Under the pieces are notes generated by a model. The model was not told the DNA's origin and searched no databases. It saw nothing but the letters and a program-made list of their open reading frames with translations. Shown here in pieces: positions 5,975-7,620 of a stretch of 7,620 nt of DNA (position 1 is the stretch's first letter; each line of letters begins with the position of its first letter). The DNA comes from Rubritepida sp. (GTDB lineage Bacteria; Pseudomonadota; Alphaproteobacteria; Acetobacterales; Acetobacteraceae), in contig JACMRO010000164.1 of NCBI GenBank assembly GCA_014376425.1, positions 1 through 7,620 on the forward strand, read 5' to 3'. The position numbers and the translations under genes are program-made.

Positions 5975-6505
5975 ATGTCCCTCGAAGCCCTGCGCGACGC
6001 CCTGCCCGACTATGCCCGCGATCTGCGCCTTAACCTCGGCACCCTGGCCACCGAACCGGCGCTAACCCAGCAGCAGCGCGCCGGCACATTCATCGCCTGC
6101 GCCCTGGCCAGCCGCAACGCCATCGTCAGCCGCGCCATCCTGGCCGAGTTCGGGCCGCAGTTGAGCGCCGAGGCGCTGGAAGCGGCCAAAGGCGCCGCCG
6201 CCATCATGGGCATGAACAACATCTACTATCGCTTCACCCATCTGGTCGGCGCCGATTACCCGAACATGCCGGCCAAGCTGCGGATGAACATCATCGGCAA
6301 ACCCGGCGTCGATAAGGTGGATTTCGAGCTCTGGTCGCTCGCCGTATCGGCCATCAATGGCTGCGGGATGTGCATGGAAAGCCATGACAAGGTGGTCAAG
6401 CATGGCGGCCTGGGTAGCGAGCAAGTCCAGGCCGCGGTGCGGATCGCATCCGTTGTCCACGCGGTCGCCGCGACGCTGGACGGCGAGGCTGCAATGGCGG
6501 CCTGA
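5975..6505 (+). CDS. ahpD: Alkylhydroperoxidase AhpD
   Basis: The 176-residue all-helical protein belongs to the carboxymuconolactone decarboxylase-like superfamily. In mycobacteria AhpD passes electrons from dihydrolipoamide to AhpC and has weak peroxidase activity of its own. The catalytic relay is complete: Glu118 in DFELW, then NGCGMC with Cys130 and Cys133, then His137 in ESHDK. These positions match the numbering of M. tuberculosis AhpD (Glu118, Cys130, Cys133, His137), and the length is nearly the same (about 177). The strongly conserved stretch MGMNNIYYRFTHLVG lies at 78-92. It is encoded directly after ahpC on the same strand, which supports a joint role: reduced lipoyl protein to AhpD to AhpC to peroxide. 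No lipoyl-carrier gene is present in the window. Confidence 0.95.
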   Translation: MSLEALRDALPDYARDLRLNLGTLATEPALTQQQRAGTFIACALASRNAIVSRAILAEFGPQLSAEALEAAKGAAAIMGMNNIYYRFTHLVGADYPNMPAKLRMNIIGKPGVDKVDFELWSLAVSAINGCGMCMESHDKVVKHGGLGSEQVQAAVRIASVVHAVAATLDGEAAMAA

Positions 6506-6582
6506 GAGTATGGCCGCCGGTCAAGGAACCTGGCGGTACTTCGAATCGCGGCGCATCGCGGCCAATGCGCACACCCCGGTCT

Positions 6583-6600
6583 GCCCGCCGCCCGGCGGGC
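6583..6600 (+). terminator. GC-rich hairpin, weak candidate terminator after ahpD
   Basis: GCCCGCC (6583-6589), loop GCCC, then GGCGGGC (6594-6600) form a perfect 7-bp stem of only G and C. The bases that follow, TCAGTGCC, are not T-rich, so a standard intrinsic terminator is doubtful. The position between the peroxide-defence pair and the lipid genes suits an end of transcription. Confidence 0.3.
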
Positions 6601-6667
6601 TCAGTGCCGCGCAACTGGACAACCCGCCCCACCCGCGCCAAACCCCGTGCGAAACGCGCCCGCAGAC

Positions 6668-6671
6668 GGAG
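6668..6671 (+). promoter_or_regulatory. Shine-Dalgarno of acpXL
   Basis: GGAG lies 7 bases before the ATG at 6679. It fixes this start rather than the open frame that extends back to 6565. Confidence 0.8.
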
Positions 6672-6678
6672 TCACACC

Positions 6679-6969
6679 ATGCCCACCACATATGAGCGCA
6701 TCGCCGCCATCATCGCGGAGACCGCGAGTGTCGAGCCCGGCCGGATCACCCCGACCGCGCATGTCATCAACGACCTGGGCATCGACAGCCTCGACTTTCT
6801 CGACATCGTATTCGCCATCGATAAGGAATTCGGCATCAAGGTGCCGGTCGAGGAATGGACCGAGCAGGTCAATGCCGGCACCGCGCCGGCCGAGCAGTTC
6901 TTCGTCCTCGGCCCACTGGCGGAACGCATTGACGAGCTGGTTCAGGGGGCGCGCGGTTCGAAGGGTTGA
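6679..6969 (+). CDS. acpXL: Acyl carrier protein AcpXL for very-long-chain fatty acids of lipid A
   Basis: Small acidic cytoplasmic carrier of 96 residues. The phosphopantetheine site is Ser37 in DLGIDSLDFLDIVFAIDKEF (32-51). This stretch, with FGIKVPVEEW (51-60) and the later EQFFVLGPLAERIDEL, is characteristic of the specialised carrier AcpXL of rhizobia and relatives rather than the housekeeping AcpP. In those bacteria AcpXL carries the 27-hydroxyoctacosanoic type of very-long-chain acyl group that LpxXL attaches to lipid A. The next two genes are a FabZ-like dehydratase and a FabF-like synthase, the same order as in the rhizobial acpXL cluster. The gene begins after a 173-base gap, so it is probably the first gene of an operon. 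Its stop TGA overlaps the TTG start of the next gene. Confidence 0.93.
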   Translation: MPTTYERIAAIIAETASVEPGRITPTAHVINDLGIDSLDFLDIVFAIDKEFGIKVPVEEWTEQVNAGTAPAEQFFVLGPLAERIDELVQGARGSKG

Positions 6970-7412
6970 AGCTCGAATACTTCTCGATGCTCGATCGCAT
7001 CGCCACGCGCGATGCCGAGACGCTGGTGGCCGAGGCCACCTTGCCCGATGCCAGCCCAGTCTTCGAAGGCCACTTCCCCGGCTTCCCGTTGCTCCCTGGC
7101 GTGCTGATGATCGAGTGCATGGCGCAGGCGGGCGGCTGGCTGATGCTGGCCCGTCAGGATTTCGCGCGCATGCCGCTGTTGGCCAAGGTGGGCACCGCCA
7201 AGCTGCGCGGCATGCTGCGACCCGGGGCGCGGCTCAGCATCTCGGCCCGCCTGACGCATGACGGCTCGGGCTATGCGGTGATGGCCGGGCGCATCGACAG
7301 CGACGGGCAGATGGCGGCCGAGGCCGAGTACACACTGCGCACCCTGCCCTTCCCCGATGCGGCGCTCGAGGCGCTGGTGCGGGCCCGGGGCGTCGAGCTG
7401 GGGTTGGTTTGA
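6966..7412 (+). CDS. fabZXL: FabZ-like 3-hydroxyacyl-ACP dehydratase of the acpXL cluster
   Basis: Hotdog-fold enzyme of 148 residues, predicted to dehydrate 3-hydroxyacyl groups on AcpXL during chain elongation. The catalytic His36 lies in FEGHFPGFPLLPGVLMIE (33-50) and the second catalytic residue, Glu50, follows 14 positions later, as in FabZ. MAQAGGWLML (52-61) is the start of the central helix. The N-terminus MKLEYFSMLDRI resembles that of the rhizobial cluster dehydratase. The start is TTG at 6966, overlapping the acpXL stop by four bases (TTGA, 6966-6969). The next ATG in frame, at 6987 (MLDRI), would remove the conserved LEYF segment. No strong Shine-Dalgarno precedes it (AAGGG lies immediately before), so translation is probably coupled to acpXL. 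The symbol follows the rhizobial cluster by gene order and similarity judged by eye. Confidence 0.88.
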   Translation: MKLEYFSMLDRIATRDAETLVAEATLPDASPVFEGHFPGFPLLPGVLMIECMAQAGGWLMLARQDFARMPLLAKVGTAKLRGMLRPGARLSISARLTHDGSGYAVMAGRIDSDGQMAAEAEYTLRTLPFPDAALEALVRARGVELGLV

Positions 7413-7620
7413 GCCTGGTCTGCATCACCGGCGTGGGCCTCGTCTCCTCGCTGGGCGTGGGGCGGGAAGCACATCTGCCGCTGCGCGCCCGCGTGCTGGA
7501 TGAGAAAACCTTTGCCCCCTGGCCGGTCCACCCCATGCCCGCACTGGGGATGGACACGGCGATACCGCGCAAGGAATTCCGCCAGATGGAGGATTTGCAG
7601 CGTCTGGGCACCTACACCGC
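7409..7620 (+). CDS. fabF2XL: Beta-ketoacyl-ACP synthase, FabF2XL-like (5' part, cut by window end)
   Basis: An open frame of 70 full codons runs off the right edge. It begins MSLVCITGVGLVSSLG, the N-terminal strand of ketoacyl synthases (ITGxGxVSxxG). The later KTFAPWPVHPMPALGMDT and ip-RKEFRQMEDLQRLGTYTA resemble the cluster-specific synthase FabF2XL of rhizobia, which follows the dehydratase gene there too. The family elongates acyl chains by Claisen condensation on the carrier protein. The catalytic cysteine and histidines lie beyond the window, so an intact active site cannot be confirmed. The only suitable start is TTG at 7409, which overlaps the preceding TGA in TTGA (7409-7412), with GGGG at 7400-7403 as a possible ribosome site. 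Confidence 0.8.
   Translation, partial: MSLVCITGVGLVSSLGVGREAHLPLRARVLDEKTFAPWPVHPMPALGMDTAIPRKEFRQMEDLQRLGTYT

Larger units (their letters stand above)
6506..6678 (+). other. Intergenic region between ahpD and acpXL
   Basis: These 173 bases carry a GC-rich hairpin (6583-6600) and the acpXL Shine-Dalgarno. A small frame starting with ATG at 6510 runs through to 6695 into acpXL, but its product looks random. The acpXL promoter should lie here if the lipid genes are a separate unit. I could not place its -35 and -10 boxes. Confidence 0.4.

Noticed and set aside
6510..6695. Small plus-strand frame between ahpD and acpXL (61 codons)
   Set aside because: It overlaps the acpXL start, has no good ribosome site, and its product has random-looking composition with many His and Pro near the end.
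1..7620. CRISPR array, insertion sequence, tRNA or other mobile DNA
   Set aside because: No regularly spaced repeats, terminal inverted repeats, transposase motifs or tRNA-like cloverleaf were seen. Base composition and codon use are even across the genes.

Overview
This window is ordinary-looking chromosomal DNA from a GC-rich alphaproteobacterium. The best taxonomic clue is the right end, where an acyl carrier protein of the AcpXL type is followed by FabZ-like and FabF-like genes. This is the start of the alphaproteobacterial cluster that makes very-long-chain hydroxy fatty acids for lipid A. The AlaRS sequence fits the same group. A Rhodospirillales-like lineage is possible but is only a guess. 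No mobile element, tRNA, rRNA, CRISPR array or phage gene was seen, and no gene-free stretch exceeds 300 bases.

Left part (1-3966): a probable 3' end of an unknown plus-strand gene runs into the stop of alaS (minus strand, complete, 877 aa). Divergent from alaS is a tiny four-cysteine DUF1289 gene. Its stop shares the palindrome CTAG with the stop of a minus-strand gene for an unrecognised protein that has a long Pro/Ala-rich N-terminus and three membrane segments at the C-terminus.

Middle (4011-6505): a minus-strand epoxide-hydrolase-like alpha/beta hydrolase is divergent from a plus-strand peroxide-defence pair, ahpC and ahpD. This pair resembles the AhpC/AhpD couple of mycobacteria, in which AhpD reduces AhpC. 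The AhpD catalytic residues fall at Glu118, Cys130, Cys133 and His137. The shared upstream region of the hydrolase and ahpC is AT-rich compared with the rest and carries a perfect 17-bp palindrome (5180-5196) that could be an operator.

Right part (6679-7620): acpXL, a FabZ-like dehydratase gene and a FabF-like synthase gene (cut by the window end) are tightly coupled. At both junctions the stop TGA of one gene overlaps a TTG start of the next in the tetranucleotide TTGA. AcpXL would carry the growing acyl chain, the dehydratase would act on the 3-hydroxyacyl intermediate, and the FabF-like proteins would elongate it.

I did not find an obviously new biological system. The items most worth a second look are the palindrome between the hydrolase and ahpC, the doubled TTGA coupling with non-ATG starts, and the unknown membrane protein.
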